64,000 bases of DNA, taken from contig NZ_JACXXE010000001.1 in assembly GCF_014764715.1 (NCBI RefSeq), forward strand, positions 310,001 through 374,000, written 5' to 3'. The position numbers and the translations under genes are program-made. Numbering within the stretch: position 1 is the first letter of the stretch; the number at the start of each line of letters is the position of its first letter. The notes beneath the pieces were generated by a model that saw only the letters and a program-made list of their open reading frames with translations, did no database searches and had not been told where the DNA came from. Below are positions 31,254 to 41,752 of the stretch, in pieces. The stretch is from Bacillus crepusculi. Lineage in GTDB: Bacteria; Bacillota; Bacilli; Bacillales; Bacillaceae.

Positions 31254-32681
31254 ATGAGAAATCAAGAGAAACATTTTATTAACGGAGAATGGGTTGCATC
31301 AACAGGAAACGAAACGACGGAGGTCATCAACCCTGCTACAGAGGAAGTCATTGGCACCATTAGCTTAGGAACAAAAGAAGATTTAGATAAAGCAGTGAAA
31401 GCAGCTCGTGCCGCCTTCCCTTCTTTCTCAAAAACATCACGACATGAACGAGTAGATATGCTGGAAAACATCGTGCGCGGGTACGAAAAGCGTAAGGATG
31501 AACTTGTAGAAGTGATGACCCAAGAGCTTGGTGCACCACTTAAAGTATCAGAAGAGGTTCATTACAAAATGGGTCATGAACATTTTTCTAAAGCAGCGGA
31601 GGCACTTAAATCTTATACATTTACTGAGGACCGCGGCGGACATACCATTATAAAGGAAGCCATTGGTGTCAGTGGACTCATTACACCGTGGAATTTCCCA
31701 ACAAATCAAACATCACTTAAAATTGCTGGTGCCACTGCAGCAGGATCACCTGTCGTTTTAAAGCCTGCGGAAATTACCCCATTTGCCGCGATGATTCTTG
31801 CGGAAATCATTGATGAAGCAGGTGTACCAAAAGGTGTCTTTAATCTAGTAAACGGAACTGGTGACGTCATTGGTGACGGCATTAGCTCACACCCTGATAT
31901 TGATTTTGTTTCATTTACAGGTTCAGGTGCCGTCGGCTCTAAAATTATGGAAAATGCTGCTGATAATATTAAAAAAGTGGCCCTTGAGCTTGGCGGAAAA
32001 TCCCCTCTGATCGTCTTAGATGATGCAGATGTGGATGAGGCAGCCGAAACCGCCATTCATCATATTGCGATGAATACAGGTCAAGTATGCTCTGCAGCTA
32101 CACGTGTGCTTATTCCAGAATCAATGAAAGACGCATTTGAAAAAGCGCTGCTGAATGCCCTGCCGAAATTTACAGTCGGTGACCCGAGAGAAGATCATGC
32201 CACTGGCCCGCTTGTCTCCAAAAAGCAATGGGATACCGTGCAATCTTATATTGAAAAAGGAATTGAAGAAGGTGCTACCCTGCTTGCTGGGGGAACTGGA
32301 AAGCCGGACGGAATAGATAAAGGATATTTCGCCAAGCATACCATTTTCACCAATGTGAAAAATGATATGACCATTGCGCAAGAAGAAATTTTTGGACCGG
32401 TCATGAGTGTGATCACGTATCAAGATCTAGATCATGCCCTTGAAATCGCCAATGATACGGTTTATGGCCTTGCTGGGTATGTGGTTGGGAAAGATGAAAA
32501 AACATTAAAATATGTCGCTGAACATATTCGTGCTGGCCAAATCACCATTAACAATGCCGAAACAGATTACTATGCCCCGTTTGGCGGCTTTAAGCAATCT
32601 GGTATCGGAAGAGAATGGGGAGACTTCGGTATTGAGGAATATTTAGAAGTGAAAGCTGTGATGGGACTTCCAACAGCATAA
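31254..32681 (+). CDS. NAD(P)-dependent aldehyde dehydrogenase
   Basis: 475 residues, a complete aldehyde dehydrogenase. Glu245 in [10 protein letters not shown] and Cys279 in [11 protein letters not shown] are the general base and nucleophile. The nucleotide-binding [12 protein letters not shown] (221-232) and IFGPVMSV are also present. The ATG at 31254 has AAGGAG upstream at proper spacing; a more upstream in-frame ATG lacks one. The enzyme oxidises an aldehyde to the acid. The substrate cannot be told; neighbours (YdcZ transporters) give no clear lead. Two tandem terminators follow. Confidence 0.88.
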   Translation: MRNQEKHFINGEWVASTGNETTEVINPATEEVIGTISLGTKEDLDKAVKAARAAFPSFSKTSRHERVDMLENIVRGYEKRKDELVEVMTQELGAPLKVSEEVHYKMGHEHFSKAAEALKSYTFTEDRGGHTIIKEAIGVSGLITPWNFPTNQTSLKIAGATAAGSPVVLKPAEITPFAAMILAEIIDEAGVPKGVFNLVNGTGDVIGDGISSHPDIDFVSFTGSGAVGSKIMENAADNIKKVALELGGKSPLIVLDDADVDEAAETAIHHIAMNTGQVCSAATRVLIPESMKDAFEKALLNALPKFTVGDPREDHATGPLVSKKQWDTVQSYIEKGIEEGATLLAGGTGKPDGIDKGYFAKHTIFTNVKNDMTIAQEEIFGPVMSVITYQDLDHALEIANDTVYGLAGYVVGKDEKTLKYVAEHIRAGQITINNAETDYYAPFGGFKQSGIGREWGDFGIEEYLEVKAVMGLPTA

Positions 32682-32707
32682 GTGAAATAGAAAAAAGGAA
32701 AAGAAGG

Positions 32708-32742
32708 CAAAGGGCTAAAATCAACATTATTTTAGCCCTTTG
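32708..32742 (+). terminator. First terminator after the aldehyde dehydrogenase
   Basis: CAAAGGGCTAAAAT (32708-32721) and ATTTTAGCCCTTTG (32729-32742) form a perfect 14 bp stem with a 7-base loop. There is no long T run after it. Confidence 0.75.
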
Positions 32743-32753
32743 TCACCAATGTG

Positions 32754-32783
32754 AAGGAAAACGGTGATCCGTTTTCCTTTTTT
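32754..32783 (+). terminator. Second, strong terminator before cysJ
   Basis: AAGGAAAACGG (32754-32764) pairs with CCGTTTTCCTT (32769-32779) across the tetraloop TGAT, followed by more T residues to 32783. Together with the preceding hairpin it isolates the cys operon. Confidence 0.92.
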
Positions 32784-32879
32784 ATGCCTTCTCCCCTATT
32801 TGCGCATTTTTGGTCATTAGAAATCTTAATCATGACAATCAATATTATATATTTTACTTAATGGCAAACTTTCGGTAAA

Positions 32880-32905
32880 GTTCAAATTGAACCTATATAT
32901 ATAAT
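32880..32905 (+). promoter_or_regulatory. cysJI promoter with GTTCAA-A-TTGAAC palindrome
   Basis: GTTCAAATTGAAC (32880-32892) is a perfect 6+1+6 palindrome directly before the -10-like TATAAT at 32900-32905. No good -35 is seen at the usual distance. In B. subtilis cysJI transcription needs the LysR-type activator CysL, and an activator-dependent promoter would look like this. The assignment is inference. Confidence 0.45.
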
Positions 32906-32952
32906 TCCTATCGAATTAATCTATGTTTATATTCCTTGTGAGGTGGATATCG

Positions 32953-34764
32953 TTGCAACTTCATGTATTGAACAGTCCGTTTAGCCAGGAGCAGGCAGAG
33001 CTACTCAATCAGCTGCTTCCGGCTTTAACAGATCAACAAAAAATTTGGCTTACCGGTTATTTATCAGCACAGACAGCTCTAGCCGGATCAGAAACTGCTA
33101 CTCAGGTCCCTTCTGCCGCAGCACCTGCGCAGCCTGTCAGCAAAGATGTGACCGTACTTTATGGCTCACAAACCGGCAATTCCGAAGGGTTAGCAAAAAA
33201 GACAGCACAGCATCTTGAAAAGAAGGGCTTCCAAGTGACGCTCGCTTCTATGTCAGATTTTAAACCAAATAATCTGAAAAAAACAAACAATTTACTGATC
33301 ATCGTCAGCACACATGGCGAGGGCGATCCGCCTGATAATGCCCTTTCTTTCCATGAATATGTTCATGGGAGACGTGCGCCAAAGCTTGACCATTTAAGCT
33401 ATTCTGTCCTTTCACTAGGTGATAGCTCCTACGAATTCTTCTGTCAGACAGGAAAAGAATTTGACGAGCGTTTAAAAGAACTTGGCGGAACGCGTCTTTT
33501 TGATCGAGTGGACTGTGACCTTGATTATGATGAGCCGTTTTCAGAATGGCTTCAAGGCGTTTCCTCCTCTTTGAGTGAAGGTGAAGCTGTATCACTGCCG
33601 CAAGAATCAGAAGGAGTAAACAATCAAGCCGTTTCTGAATACTCAAGAACCAATCCTTTTTATGCTGAAGTGCTTGAAAATATCAACCTAAATGGACGCG
33701 GATCTAATAAAGAAACACGTCACTTAGAGCTTTCTCTTGAAGGATCGGGCCTCGTTTATGAGCCAGGTGATAGCCTTGGCATTTACCCGACAAATGATCC
33801 TGCGCTTGTCGATGAACTGATTAAAACATGCGGATGGAATGCAGAGGAAGCCGTCACCATTCATAAAAACGGAGACACTCTTCCTTTAAAAGAAGCACTC
33901 ACCTCGCATTTTGAGATTACGGTTTTAACAAAACCACTTCTTCAAAAGATCGCTGCACTGACAAAAAGCGAAGCCTTGCATGCCCTTTTAGAAGAAGGAA
34001 ACGAAGAAAAACTGAAAGAATATATAGCTGACCGGGACCTAATAGATGCAGCTCGTGATTTCGGTCCTTTTGAAGGAACAGCAGCAGATTTTACGTCTAT
34101 TTTAAGAAAAATTCCTGCACGTCTTTATTCGATTGCAAGCAGCCTCAAAGCAAATGAAGATGAGGTTCATTTGACAATCGGTGCTGTCAGATATGATGCG
34201 CACGGGAGAGAACGTCAAGGTGTCTGCTCGATCTTATGTGCAGAGCGCTTGCAGCCAGGTGATACGCTGCCTGTTTATATTCAGCACAACCAAAACTTTA
34301 AGCTTCCTGACGATCCTGATGCACCGATTATTATGGTCGGACCAGGCACAGGCATCGCTCCTTTCCGTTCGTTTATGCAGGAGCGTGAGGAAATTGGTGC
34401 AAACGGAAAGTCATGGTTATTCTTCGGTGATCAGCACTTTGTGACGGATTTCTTATATCAAACAGAATGGCAAAAGTGGTTAAAAGATGGTGTCTTAACG
34501 AAAATGGATGTGGCTTTCTCAAGAGATTCAGAGGAAAAGGTATATGTCCAGCACCAAATGAAGAAACAAAGTAAAGAATTATTCGAATGGCTGGAGCAAG
34601 GTGCCTATGTATATATTTGCGGAGATGAAAAGCATATGGCGCATGATGTTCATCGTACCCTTCTATCGATCATCCAAGAGGAAGGTGCAATGAGCAAAGA
34701 GAAAGCAGAAAGCTATTTAGCGAACTTGCAGCAGCAAAAACGCTATCAGCGTGACGTTTATTGA
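32953..34764 (+). CDS. cysJ: Sulfite reductase flavoprotein alpha subunit
   Basis: 603 residues from a TTG at 32953, chosen because GAGGTGG precedes it and the resulting start (LQLHVLNSPFSQEQAELLNQ) matches B. subtilis CysJ. A flavodoxin/FMN domain (VTVLYGSQTGNSEGLAKK near 65-80), an FAD-binding domain (ARLYSIASS near 390) and an NADPH-binding FNR domain (MVGPGTGIAPFRSFMQER near 460; YICGDEKHMAHDV near 555) occur in the expected order. It moves electrons from NADPH through FAD and FMN to CysI in sulfite reduction to sulfide. It is the first gene of the cysJ-cysI pair, 33 bases from cysI. Confidence 0.95.
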   Translation: MQLHVLNSPFSQEQAELLNQLLPALTDQQKIWLTGYLSAQTALAGSETATQVPSAAAPAQPVSKDVTVLYGSQTGNSEGLAKKTAQHLEKKGFQVTLASMSDFKPNNLKKTNNLLIIVSTHGEGDPPDNALSFHEYVHGRRAPKLDHLSYSVLSLGDSSYEFFCQTGKEFDERLKELGGTRLFDRVDCDLDYDEPFSEWLQGVSSSLSEGEAVSLPQESEGVNNQAVSEYSRTNPFYAEVLENINLNGRGSNKETRHLELSLEGSGLVYEPGDSLGIYPTNDPALVDELIKTCGWNAEEAVTIHKNGDTLPLKEALTSHFEITVLTKPLLQKIAALTKSEALHALLEEGNEEKLKEYIADRDLIDAARDFGPFEGTAADFTSILRKIPARLYSIASSLKANEDEVHLTIGAVRYDAHGRERQGVCSILCAERLQPGDTLPVYIQHNQNFKLPDDPDAPIIMVGPGTGIAPFRSFMQEREEIGANGKSWLFFGDQHFVTDFLYQTEWQKWLKDGVLTKMDVAFSRDSEEKVYVQHQMKKQSKELFEWLEQGAYVYICGDEKHMAHDVHRTLLSIIQEEGAMSKEKAESYLANLQQQKRYQRDVY

Positions 34765-34797
34765 TTTGATGCTTGAAAGAAAGGAGCTTTTACTTAC

Positions 34798-36516
34798 ATG
34801 GTGAAGACAGCATTAACAGCGCCGGATGGACCTCCGAGCGACGTAGAGGAAATTAAAGAAAAAAGTGATTATTTACGGGGAACGTTAAAAGAAGTGATGC
34901 TTGATCCAATTTCAGCGGGAATTCCTGATGATGACAACCGTCTGATGAAGCATCACGGCAGCTACTTGCAGGATGATCGTGATCTCAGAAATGAACGACA
35001 AAAACAAAAGCTTGAGCCCGCCTATCAATTTATGCTGCGTGTACGTCTGCCTGGCGGAATCGCTACCTCCAAGCAGTGGCTTGTGATGGATGAGCTTGCT
35101 CATAAATACGGAAACGGTACGTTAAAGCTGACAACTCGTGAAACCTTTCAGCTTCACGGTATTTTAAAATGGAACATGAAAAAGACTATTCAAGACATCC
35201 ATTCCACTATGCTTGATACGATCGCAGCTTGCGGCGATGTGAACCGGAATGTCATGTGTACGTCAAACCCCTATCAATCAGAAGTACACCAAGACGTGTA
35301 CGAGCTGGCCAAAAAATTAAGTGATGACCTGCTTCCAAAAACAAGAGCGTATCACGAAATTTGGCTTGATGAGGAAAAGGTAGCGGCAACGCCTGATACG
35401 GAGGTTGAGCCGATGTATGGTCCGCTTTATTTGCCAAGAAAGTTCAAGATTGGGGTGGCGGTCCCTCCTGCTAACGATATTGATGTCTTTTCGCAGGATC
35501 TAGGTTTCATTGCCATTATTGAAAATGATCAATTGGTCGGCTTTAATGTCGCAATTGGCGGCGGAATGGGTATGACGCATGGTGATACTGCGACCTACCC
35601 TCAGCTGGCAAAGGTCATCGGCTTTTGCTTACCTGAACAGGTTGTGGACATTGCAAAACAGGTCATCACCATTCAGCGTGATTACGGAAACCGTTCCGTG
35701 CGAAAAAATGCCCGCTTTAAATATACGGTGGATCGGCTCGGACTTGAGAATGTAAAAGAAGAGCTAGAGCGACGCCTTGGGTTTTCCCTTTTAGATGCAA
35801 GAGATTATCACTTTGACCATAACGGGGACCGTTATGGCTGGGTAAAAGGCATCAATGGTAGATGGCATTATACAATGTTTGTAGAAGGTGGACGTATCAC
35901 AGATTATGATGATTATCCGCTAATGACAGGCATTCGTGAAATTGCAAAGATTCATACGGGTGATTTCCGCTTAACAGCGAATCAAAACTTGATCATTGGA
36001 AATGTCACATCTCATAAAAAGAAACAAATCGAGCAGCTCATTCAGGAATTCGGTTTGTCAGATGGCCAGCAGCACTCTGCACTGCGCCGTAGTTCAATGG
36101 CTTGCGTTTCTCTTCCAACATGCGGCTTAGCGATGGCTGAAGCAGAACGCTACCTCCCGCGTTTGATTGATAAAATCGAAGACATTGTCGAGGAAAACGG
36201 CTTAAGTGATAAAGAAATCACGATTCGAATGACTGGATGTCCAAATGGATGTGCTCGTCATGCTTTAGGTGAAATTGGCTTTATCGGAAAATCACCTGGC
36301 AAATACAACATGTATCTTGGTGCTGCGTTTGATGGCAGCAGGTTAAGTAAACTGTACCGGGAAAATGTGGGTGAGGAAGATATTTTAAAAGAACTTGGCT
36401 CTCTTCTCCCCCGCTATGCAAAAGAACGAGAAGAAAATGAACATTTCGGTGATTTTGTGATACGGGCAGGGATTGTGAAAGAAACAACAGATGGAACGAA
36501 TTTTCATGTGCAATAA
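34798..36516 (+). CDS. cysI: Sulfite reductase hemoprotein beta subunit
   Basis: 572 residues, the usual length. The siroheme/4Fe-4S ligands are visible as [15 protein letters not shown] preceded by the paired Cys, and [17 protein letters not shown] near 480-496. Two ferredoxin-like half domains precede each sulfite-binding half ([26 protein letters not shown] segment at about 399-411). It reduces sulfite to sulfide with six electrons from CysJ. GAAAGGAGC precedes the ATG, and a strong terminator follows the stop. Confidence 0.96.
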   Translation: MVKTALTAPDGPPSDVEEIKEKSDYLRGTLKEVMLDPISAGIPDDDNRLMKHHGSYLQDDRDLRNERQKQKLEPAYQFMLRVRLPGGIATSKQWLVMDELAHKYGNGTLKLTTRETFQLHGILKWNMKKTIQDIHSTMLDTIAACGDVNRNVMCTSNPYQSEVHQDVYELAKKLSDDLLPKTRAYHEIWLDEEKVAATPDTEVEPMYGPLYLPRKFKIGVAVPPANDIDVFSQDLGFIAIIENDQLVGFNVAIGGGMGMTHGDTATYPQLAKVIGFCLPEQVVDIAKQVITIQRDYGNRSVRKNARFKYTVDRLGLENVKEELERRLGFSLLDARDYHFDHNGDRYGWVKGINGRWHYTMFVEGGRITDYDDYPLMTGIREIAKIHTGDFRLTANQNLIIGNVTSHKKKQIEQLIQEFGLSDGQQHSALRRSSMACVSLPTCGLAMAEAERYLPRLIDKIEDIVEENGLSDKEITIRMTGCPNGCARHALGEIGFIGKSPGKYNMYLGAAFDGSRLSKLYRENVGEEDILKELGSLLPRYAKEREENEHFGDFVIRAGIVKETTDGTNFHVQ

Positions 36517-36547
36517 AAAAAGACAGGAATCATCCCTGTCTTTTTTT
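36515..36547. terminator. Bidirectional terminator between cysI and the yng operon
   Basis: An A7 run plus GACAGG (36515-36527) pairs with CCTGTC plus a T7 run (36535-36547) around a 7-base loop. It ends cysI on the + strand and the convergent acyl-CoA synthetase gene, whose stop is at 36546, on the - strand. Confidence 0.92.
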
Positions 36548-38480
36548 ATTGATTCTGTTTCCTTTTCAAGTATTCGCAAATGCCCTTATACACATTTGGA
36601 TTATCTAGTGATGAAAGATCTGGTGAAGGCTGCTGTTCATATGCTGCTTTTAGTAAACGCCGGACAATTTTTCCGTTTCTAGTTTTCGGTAAAGCTGAAA
36701 TAAGATGAATCTCCTTTGGTGTGAGCGCTTTTCCCGCATGTGAAGCAACATGTGCTTTGAGCTCTTGAATGAGCTTTGTTTCTTCAAAAGAGTGTGAACC
36801 GCTCACAATGAAACAGACAAGCGCCTCCCCCTTCACCTCATCCTTTACCCCAATGACAGCGGCCTCATGCACGGCCGGATGCCAGGCAAGGATGGATTCA
36901 ATTTCTGCTGGGCCGATGCGTTTACCTGCTGTATTAATGACATCATCCGATCTGCCGGTGATATGGAATTCTCCGTCCTCTGTTTGCATCACCCAATCAC
37001 CATGTGTCCATACGCCAGCAAATCGTTTGAAATACGTATCTTCATAACGCTCAGGCTCATTCCAAAAACCACATGTCATGCCGACCCATGGCTTTTTCAC
37101 AACAAGTTCTCCTACTTCATTCGTGACGCTCTGTCCTGCGTCATTCAGCACATCTGCTGCCATTCCTAAGATTGCCGCATTAAAAAGGATTGGTTTGATT
37201 GGACGAAGCAGCGTGCTTCCCACAATGCCGCCAGAGACTTCAGTCCCTCCGGAGTAATTTAAGATGGGAATGTTCTTTTCGCCGATTGTGTCAAAAAGCC
37301 ATTGCCACGGTGCTTCATTCCAAGGTTCACCTGTAGAAATGATGGCTTTGACATGTGGCAGCTTCATACCTGCAAGGTCTTGCTGCATCGCAGAACGAAC
37401 AAATGTAGGTGAAAGCCCAAATTGGGTGACTTTTTGCTTGTGGATGAATGACCAAAGCTGCCTTTCATCTGGATAATCGGGTGCACCGTCATATAGAACA
37501 ATCGCGGCTCCATTGATCAAGCCGCCAAAGACGAGAAACGGTCCCATCATCCAGCCCATGTCTGTGAGCCAAAACAAGCGGTCTCCAATTGCGACATCCA
37601 TACAAAGACCGGCATCAAAAGCCGCTTTCACAGGGAAGCCTGCGTGTGTATGAACGGCTCCTTTTGGTGTACCGGTTGTTCCAGAAGTGTATAAGATCAT
37701 GAGAGGATCTTCATTTGTGACATAGGTCGTACCCTTCATCGGTTCTTCTTTTAATAAATCATTTAGTTTTACATCATCTTCATATCCAGTATGAGAGGTA
37801 GCGTGCACAATGACTGTTTTGACGGTATTTGTTTTTTCAATCGCATCCGCTACACATTCTCGCATGTTGATGGTCTTCCCCCGGCGCATCATGCCGGAGC
37901 CTGTGACGACAATAGTTGCACCTGACGCACGAATACGTACGGCAAGAGGCTCACTTCCGTAGCCCGAGAAGACCGGACTAAAGATCACGCCAATCTTTGC
38001 AAAGGCAAGCATGACGGCAACCGTTTCAGGAAGCATCGGCATATAGATGATCGCTATATCCCCTTTTTGAAGCCCTTTTTTCAAAAAACCAGCTGCGAGG
38101 CGATTCACTTTTTCCTGAAGGTCGAGGTACGTCCATCTTCTCTCTTCCCCTGCTTCATTTCCCCAAATCACCGCTGGTTGATGTTTGGTCTCTTCTTTCT
38201 CTGCCCATTTGTCCACGGCCGTTTCGGTCACGTTTAGTAGACCGCCCTTATACCACTTTGGCCACATGAATGATTCTTGACCTAATGTAGCTTCATACGG
38301 CACCTTCCACTGTATGCCGATGGCTTTTTCAGCTTCTCTCCAAAACCAATCGGTACGCTCGATACTAGCTTGATAGAACGCATCATAAGAAGAAAAACCA
38401 AGTGAGTGCATCCATTTGTAAAGTCGTGTTTTTTGGATCATCTGCTCCTCCGGTACCCATGCTGGCTTTAGGTTTATCAT
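36546..38480 (-). CDS. Acyl-CoA synthetase, acetyl/acetoacetyl-CoA synthetase-like
   Basis: 644 residues of the ANL adenylate-forming superfamily, in the long form with an N-terminal extension like acetyl- and acetoacetyl-CoA synthetases. P-loop ILYTSGTTGTPKGAVHTHAG near 265-285, the NYSGGTEVSG motif, TGRSDDVINTAGKRIGPAEIE hinge and the catalytic Lys in LPKTRNGKIVRR near the end. It is the last gene of the yng operon, 14 bases after yngE, and has no counterpart in the B. subtilis 168 operon as I remember it. HMG-CoA lyase upstream releases acetoacetate plus acetyl-CoA, so activating acetoacetate or acetate would complete the pathway. Substrate is inference. Confidence 0.8.
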   Translation of the reverse strand: MINLKPAWVPEEQMIQKTRLYKWMHSLGFSSYDAFYQASIERTDWFWREAEKAIGIQWKVPYEATLGQESFMWPKWYKGGLLNVTETAVDKWAEKEETKHQPAVIWGNEAGEERRWTYLDLQEKVNRLAAGFLKKGLQKGDIAIIYMPMLPETVAVMLAFAKIGVIFSPVFSGYGSEPLAVRIRASGATIVVTGSGMMRRGKTINMRECVADAIEKTNTVKTVIVHATSHTGYEDDVKLNDLLKEEPMKGTTYVTNEDPLMILYTSGTTGTPKGAVHTHAGFPVKAAFDAGLCMDVAIGDRLFWLTDMGWMMGPFLVFGGLINGAAIVLYDGAPDYPDERQLWSFIHKQKVTQFGLSPTFVRSAMQQDLAGMKLPHVKAIISTGEPWNEAPWQWLFDTIGEKNIPILNYSGGTEVSGGIVGSTLLRPIKPILFNAAILGMAADVLNDAGQSVTNEVGELVVKKPWVGMTCGFWNEPERYEDTYFKRFAGVWTHGDWVMQTEDGEFHITGRSDDVINTAGKRIGPAEIESILAWHPAVHEAAVIGVKDEVKGEALVCFIVSGSHSFEETKLIQELKAHVASHAGKALTPKEIHLISALPKTRNGKIVRRLLKAAYEQQPSPDLSSLDNPNVYKGICEYLKRKQNQ

Positions 38481-38494
38481 GAGGCTTGCCCCCT

Positions 38495-40018
38495 TTAGAC
38501 CGGATAGACCGGATGTTTTCGTCTCGTAAATGTCATCTCTTTAGAGGTATAAGCTTGTAATCTATGACATAATTCAGCTCTTAAATGATCAAATGGGATG
38601 ACGCCATCGACAATCATTTCAGAGGCAAGCTCGTATATATTCATATCTTCCTGATATTCCTTTCGTTTCTCTTGTATAAATGTAGCTCTTTCTTCAGCAG
38701 GCAGTGCGGCAATTTTATTCGCATAGACAGCATTTACTGCGGCTTCTGGCCCCATCACAGCAATTTGCGCAGATGGAAGAGCAAGACAGCAATCCGGTTC
38801 AAAGGCAGGGCCTGCCATTGCATATAAACCTGCACCGTATGCTTTACGCACGATGACAGATATTTTCGGAACGGTCGCCTCTGACATAGCGGAGATCATT
38901 TTCGCCCCGTGCCTGATAATGCCCGCTTGTTCTACTTTTGTTCCAATCATAAACCCCGGTATATCCGCAAGAAAGAGAAGCGGGATATGAAAGGCGTCAC
39001 ATAGCTGAATAAACTTGGCGGCTTTATCAGCTGAGTCATGGAATAAGACGCCGCCTTTCACCCTTGACTGGTTTGCGATAAGACCGACAGGCTGACCATT
39101 CATGCGGCCAAAGCCTGTAATCAGCTCTGCGGCAAACAGCTTTTTGATTTCAAAAAATGATCCTTCATCGATGAGTAAGTCAATGAGCTGATACATATCG
39201 AAAGGGGTATTCTGACCCTTAGGGATGAGGTCTTGGATGGTGATCTCAGATGGTTTAGGTGCTTTGGCGGCTCTCGTTTTTGGTCTTTCCGTATAGTTGG
39301 CAGGCATGTAGGTTAAATAGTCACGGGCGATGTGAATGGCCTCTTCCTCTGTTTTTGCTAAAATATCTCCGCATCCAGAAATGCTGCAATGCATGCTTGC
39401 CCCGCCCATTTCTTCGAGGGATACTTTTTCTCCAATCACCATTTCGGCCATTCGCGGAGAGCCTAAATACATGGAGGCGTTCCCTTTGACCATGACGACG
39501 ATGTCACAAAAAGCAGGGATGTAAGCACCGCCGGCCGCAGAAGGGCCAAATAGTAAACAAATTTGCGGGATACGTCCAGACAGCTTGACTTGGTTATAAA
39601 AAATGCGCCCTGCCCCCCTTCTGCCTGGAAACATGGCGATTTGATCGGTGATTCTTGCACCCGCAGAGTCGACTAAATAAAGCATCGGGCAGTTGAGCTT
39701 CTCGGCTGTTTCTTGGATTCGAATGATTTTCTCGACCGTTTTGACGCCCCACGACCCTGCTTTGACGGTCGAGTCATTTGCCATAACGCAAACGGTCTGT
39801 CCATTCATACGCCCCGTCCCTGTGACGACACCATCTGCTGGTAAGTGTTCATCTTTACACGCTGCAAACATGGCATCTTCAAGGAACGATTCCTCATCTA
39901 ATAACAACTGGAGCCGATCACGGACGAACAATTTCCCTTTTTCTTTGTTTTTTTGATGATATCGTTCGGCCCCGCCTTTAAGAATTCGCTGTTTGTTTAA
40001 TTCATATTCCTCCATCAT
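38495..40018 (-). CDS. yngE: Acyl-CoA carboxylase carboxyltransferase subunit (YngE, methylcrotonyl-CoA type)
   Basis: About 507 residues, close to B. subtilis YngE. The ATG at 40018 has AAAGGGG 7 bases upstream; the frame is open further upstream without a usable site. Both carboxyltransferase halves are present: LYLVDSAGARI and GRIPQICLLFGPSAAGGAY in the N-terminal half, FLADIPGFMIG and VRKAYGAGLYAM in the C-terminal half. It transfers CO2 from carboxybiotin to an acyl-CoA, probably 3-methylcrotonyl-CoA. With YngHA (biotin carboxylase) and YngHB (carrier) it forms the complete enzyme. Confidence 0.9.
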   Translation of the reverse strand: MMEEYELNKQRILKGGAERYHQKNKEKGKLFVRDRLQLLLDEESFLEDAMFAACKDEHLPADGVVTGTGRMNGQTVCVMANDSTVKAGSWGVKTVEKIIRIQETAEKLNCPMLYLVDSAGARITDQIAMFPGRRGAGRIFYNQVKLSGRIPQICLLFGPSAAGGAYIPAFCDIVVMVKGNASMYLGSPRMAEMVIGEKVSLEEMGGASMHCSISGCGDILAKTEEEAIHIARDYLTYMPANYTERPKTRAAKAPKPSEITIQDLIPKGQNTPFDMYQLIDLLIDEGSFFEIKKLFAAELITGFGRMNGQPVGLIANQSRVKGGVLFHDSADKAAKFIQLCDAFHIPLLFLADIPGFMIGTKVEQAGIIRHGAKMISAMSEATVPKISVIVRKAYGAGLYAMAGPAFEPDCCLALPSAQIAVMGPEAAVNAVYANKIAALPAEERATFIQEKRKEYQEDMNIYELASEMIVDGVIPFDHLRAELCHRLQAYTSKEMTFTRRKHPVYPV

Positions 40019-40037
40019 ATTCATTCCCCTTTCCCTG

Positions 40038-40820
40038 CTATTTGCCTCTATAATGAGGCGTTCGTTTTTCACGAAAAGCCTGAAGACCTTCCGTTCGGTC
40101 CTCTGTATCAATGAGCCGTAAATAGGCTTCGTATTCCTTCGTCAGACCTGTACGCAAATCATGATCAAGACTTAATTGAATCGCTTGTTTCGCTTCTTTT
40201 AAAGCTATCGGGCCATTTTTGGTGATTTGTTTTGCGAGAGAGATGGCATCCTGCATGAGTGAGTCTGCTAAGGAGATGTGCTCGATTAATCCGATTTGTA
40301 TGGCTTCTTCGGATTTTAATGAAGCACCTGTGAAAATGAGTTCCTTTGCTTTACCAAGTCCGATCAGACGCGGAAGTCTTTGCGTACCCCCGGCCCCTGG
40401 TATAATAGCTAGTCCTGTTTCCGGGAGACCGAGTCTTATCCCGGCTCTTGCTATGCGAAGATCACAAGCCAGGGCTAGCTCAAGGCCTCCGCCAAGTGCG
40501 TGTCCGTTCATCATTGCAATGACAGGTATAGGCAGGGATTCAATCTCTGTAAAGGTTTGCTGAATGATAAGAACGGCTTCCTTTGCTTCTTCTTCTGTCA
40601 TTAATCGTCGTTCTTTTAAATCTGCTCCTGCGCAAAAGACTTTAGAGCCAGCTCCTGTGATGAGCAAACAGCGGAGGCTTTGATCGTGTTTGATTTCTTG
40701 GATGGTTTGATTGATTTCCTCCAGCATCGCAGCGGATAGGGAATTTGCTTGCTCTGGTCTGTTTAAGGTCATGATGCCAATCTGCTCATCTAGTATCGAA
40801 AAATGAACCATTGATGTCAT
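40038..40820 (-). CDS. yngF: Enoyl-CoA hydratase (YngF, methylglutaconyl-CoA hydratase type)
   Basis: 260 residues from the ATG at 40820, equal in length to B. subtilis YngF. This start is chosen because AAAGG lies 9 bases before it and directly abuts an earlier in-frame ATG. Crotonase-fold motifs: GAGSKVFCAGADLKE, NGHALGGGLELALACDLRIA (oxyanion-hole Gly) and PETGLAIIPGAGGTQRLPRLIG with the catalytic Glu region. In the leucine pathway it hydrates methylglutaconyl-CoA to HMG-CoA, between YngE and YngG. yngG ends 12 bases upstream. Confidence 0.9.
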   Translation of the reverse strand: MTSMVHFSILDEQIGIMTLNRPEQANSLSAAMLEEINQTIQEIKHDQSLRCLLITGAGSKVFCAGADLKERRLMTEEEAKEAVLIIQQTFTEIESLPIPVIAMMNGHALGGGLELALACDLRIARAGIRLGLPETGLAIIPGAGGTQRLPRLIGLGKAKELIFTGASLKSEEAIQIGLIEHISLADSLMQDAISLAKQITKNGPIALKEAKQAIQLSLDHDLRTGLTKEYEAYLRLIDTEDRTEGLQAFREKRTPHYRGK

Positions 40821-40832
40821 ATCATTCATCCT

Positions 40833-41741
40833 TTATGAATTATTGTGAGAGTGAAAAGCTCGTAGGCAGTGGCTAGGCAGGGTTCGATTTACTTTTGTTT
40901 CAATCCATTCTGCCGCTTTTATCAATGCAGGAAAATTGATATTTGTTTCAACCCCTAGTTTTTGAAGCATATGCACCACATCTTCTGTTGCCACATTCCC
41001 GCTAGAGCCAGGTGCATACGGACAGCCACCAAGCCCGCCGCTAGAGGAATCAAAAGTCGTGATGCCAGCCTTTAATGCGGTATAGATATTGGCAAGACCC
41101 ATCCCCTTCGTATCATGAAAATGAAGGGCGATTTTATCAGCAGGGAAACGTTCAAGTAAAATGTCTAAACGCCGTTCTACTTGCAGTGGATGAGCTTCTC
41201 CGATGGTGTCGCCGAGAGAGATTTCATCAATGCCATAAGAGAGCAGAATATCTGTTAACCGCAGGACTTGATCCATTGGCACTTGTTTTTCATAGGGACA
41301 GCCAAACACGGTGGAAATATACGCGCGTGAGTTCTTTCCTGCTGCTTTTAAATCTGCTGTCATTTGCTTGATGACAGGAAGGGTTTCATGGATGGATTGA
41401 TTCATATTCTTCTTGTTATGAGTTTCACTCGATGAGATAAACATAGCGCCTGTGTCAAGATTTGCTTCTAAAAAATGGGCTAAGCCTTTTTCGTTAGGAA
41501 TGAGTGCTGCATAGGTGATATCGTCTTTTTTGTGTAAGGATTGGGCTAATTCTTTAGCATCCTTTAAGGCTGGAACCCATTTAGGATGGACAAACGATGT
41601 GACTTCAATATAAGGGAGATCGGCTGCTGCGAGCAGATCAATCCACGTTTGCTTCTCGCTTGTGTCTAGCCAAGCTGATTCATTTTGTAGTCCGTCCCGC
41701 GGGCCGACTTCCCTGATAAACACACTTTTTGGTAATGCCAT
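40833..41741 (-). CDS. yngG: Hydroxymethylglutaryl-CoA lyase
   Basis: 302 residues of the DRE-TIM metallolyase group. REVGPRDGLQNE (residues 10-21) holds the metal and catalytic Arg/Asp, SLGDTIGEAHP and HFHDTKGMGLANI supply further metal ligands, and GGLGGCPYAPGSSGNVATED contains the active-site loop Cys. It splits HMG-CoA to acetyl-CoA and acetoacetate, the last step of leucine degradation. It lies 11 bases after the biotin carrier gene. Confidence 0.95.
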   Translation of the reverse strand: MALPKSVFIREVGPRDGLQNESAWLDTSEKQTWIDLLAAADLPYIEVTSFVHPKWVPALKDAKELAQSLHKKDDITYAALIPNEKGLAHFLEANLDTGAMFISSSETHNKKNMNQSIHETLPVIKQMTADLKAAGKNSRAYISTVFGCPYEKQVPMDQVLRLTDILLSYGIDEISLGDTIGEAHPLQVERRLDILLERFPADKIALHFHDTKGMGLANIYTALKAGITTFDSSSGGLGGCPYAPGSSGNVATEDVVHMLQKLGVETNINFPALIKAAEWIETKVNRTLPSHCLRAFHSHNNS

Positions 41742-41752
41742 TTGCTTCCCTC

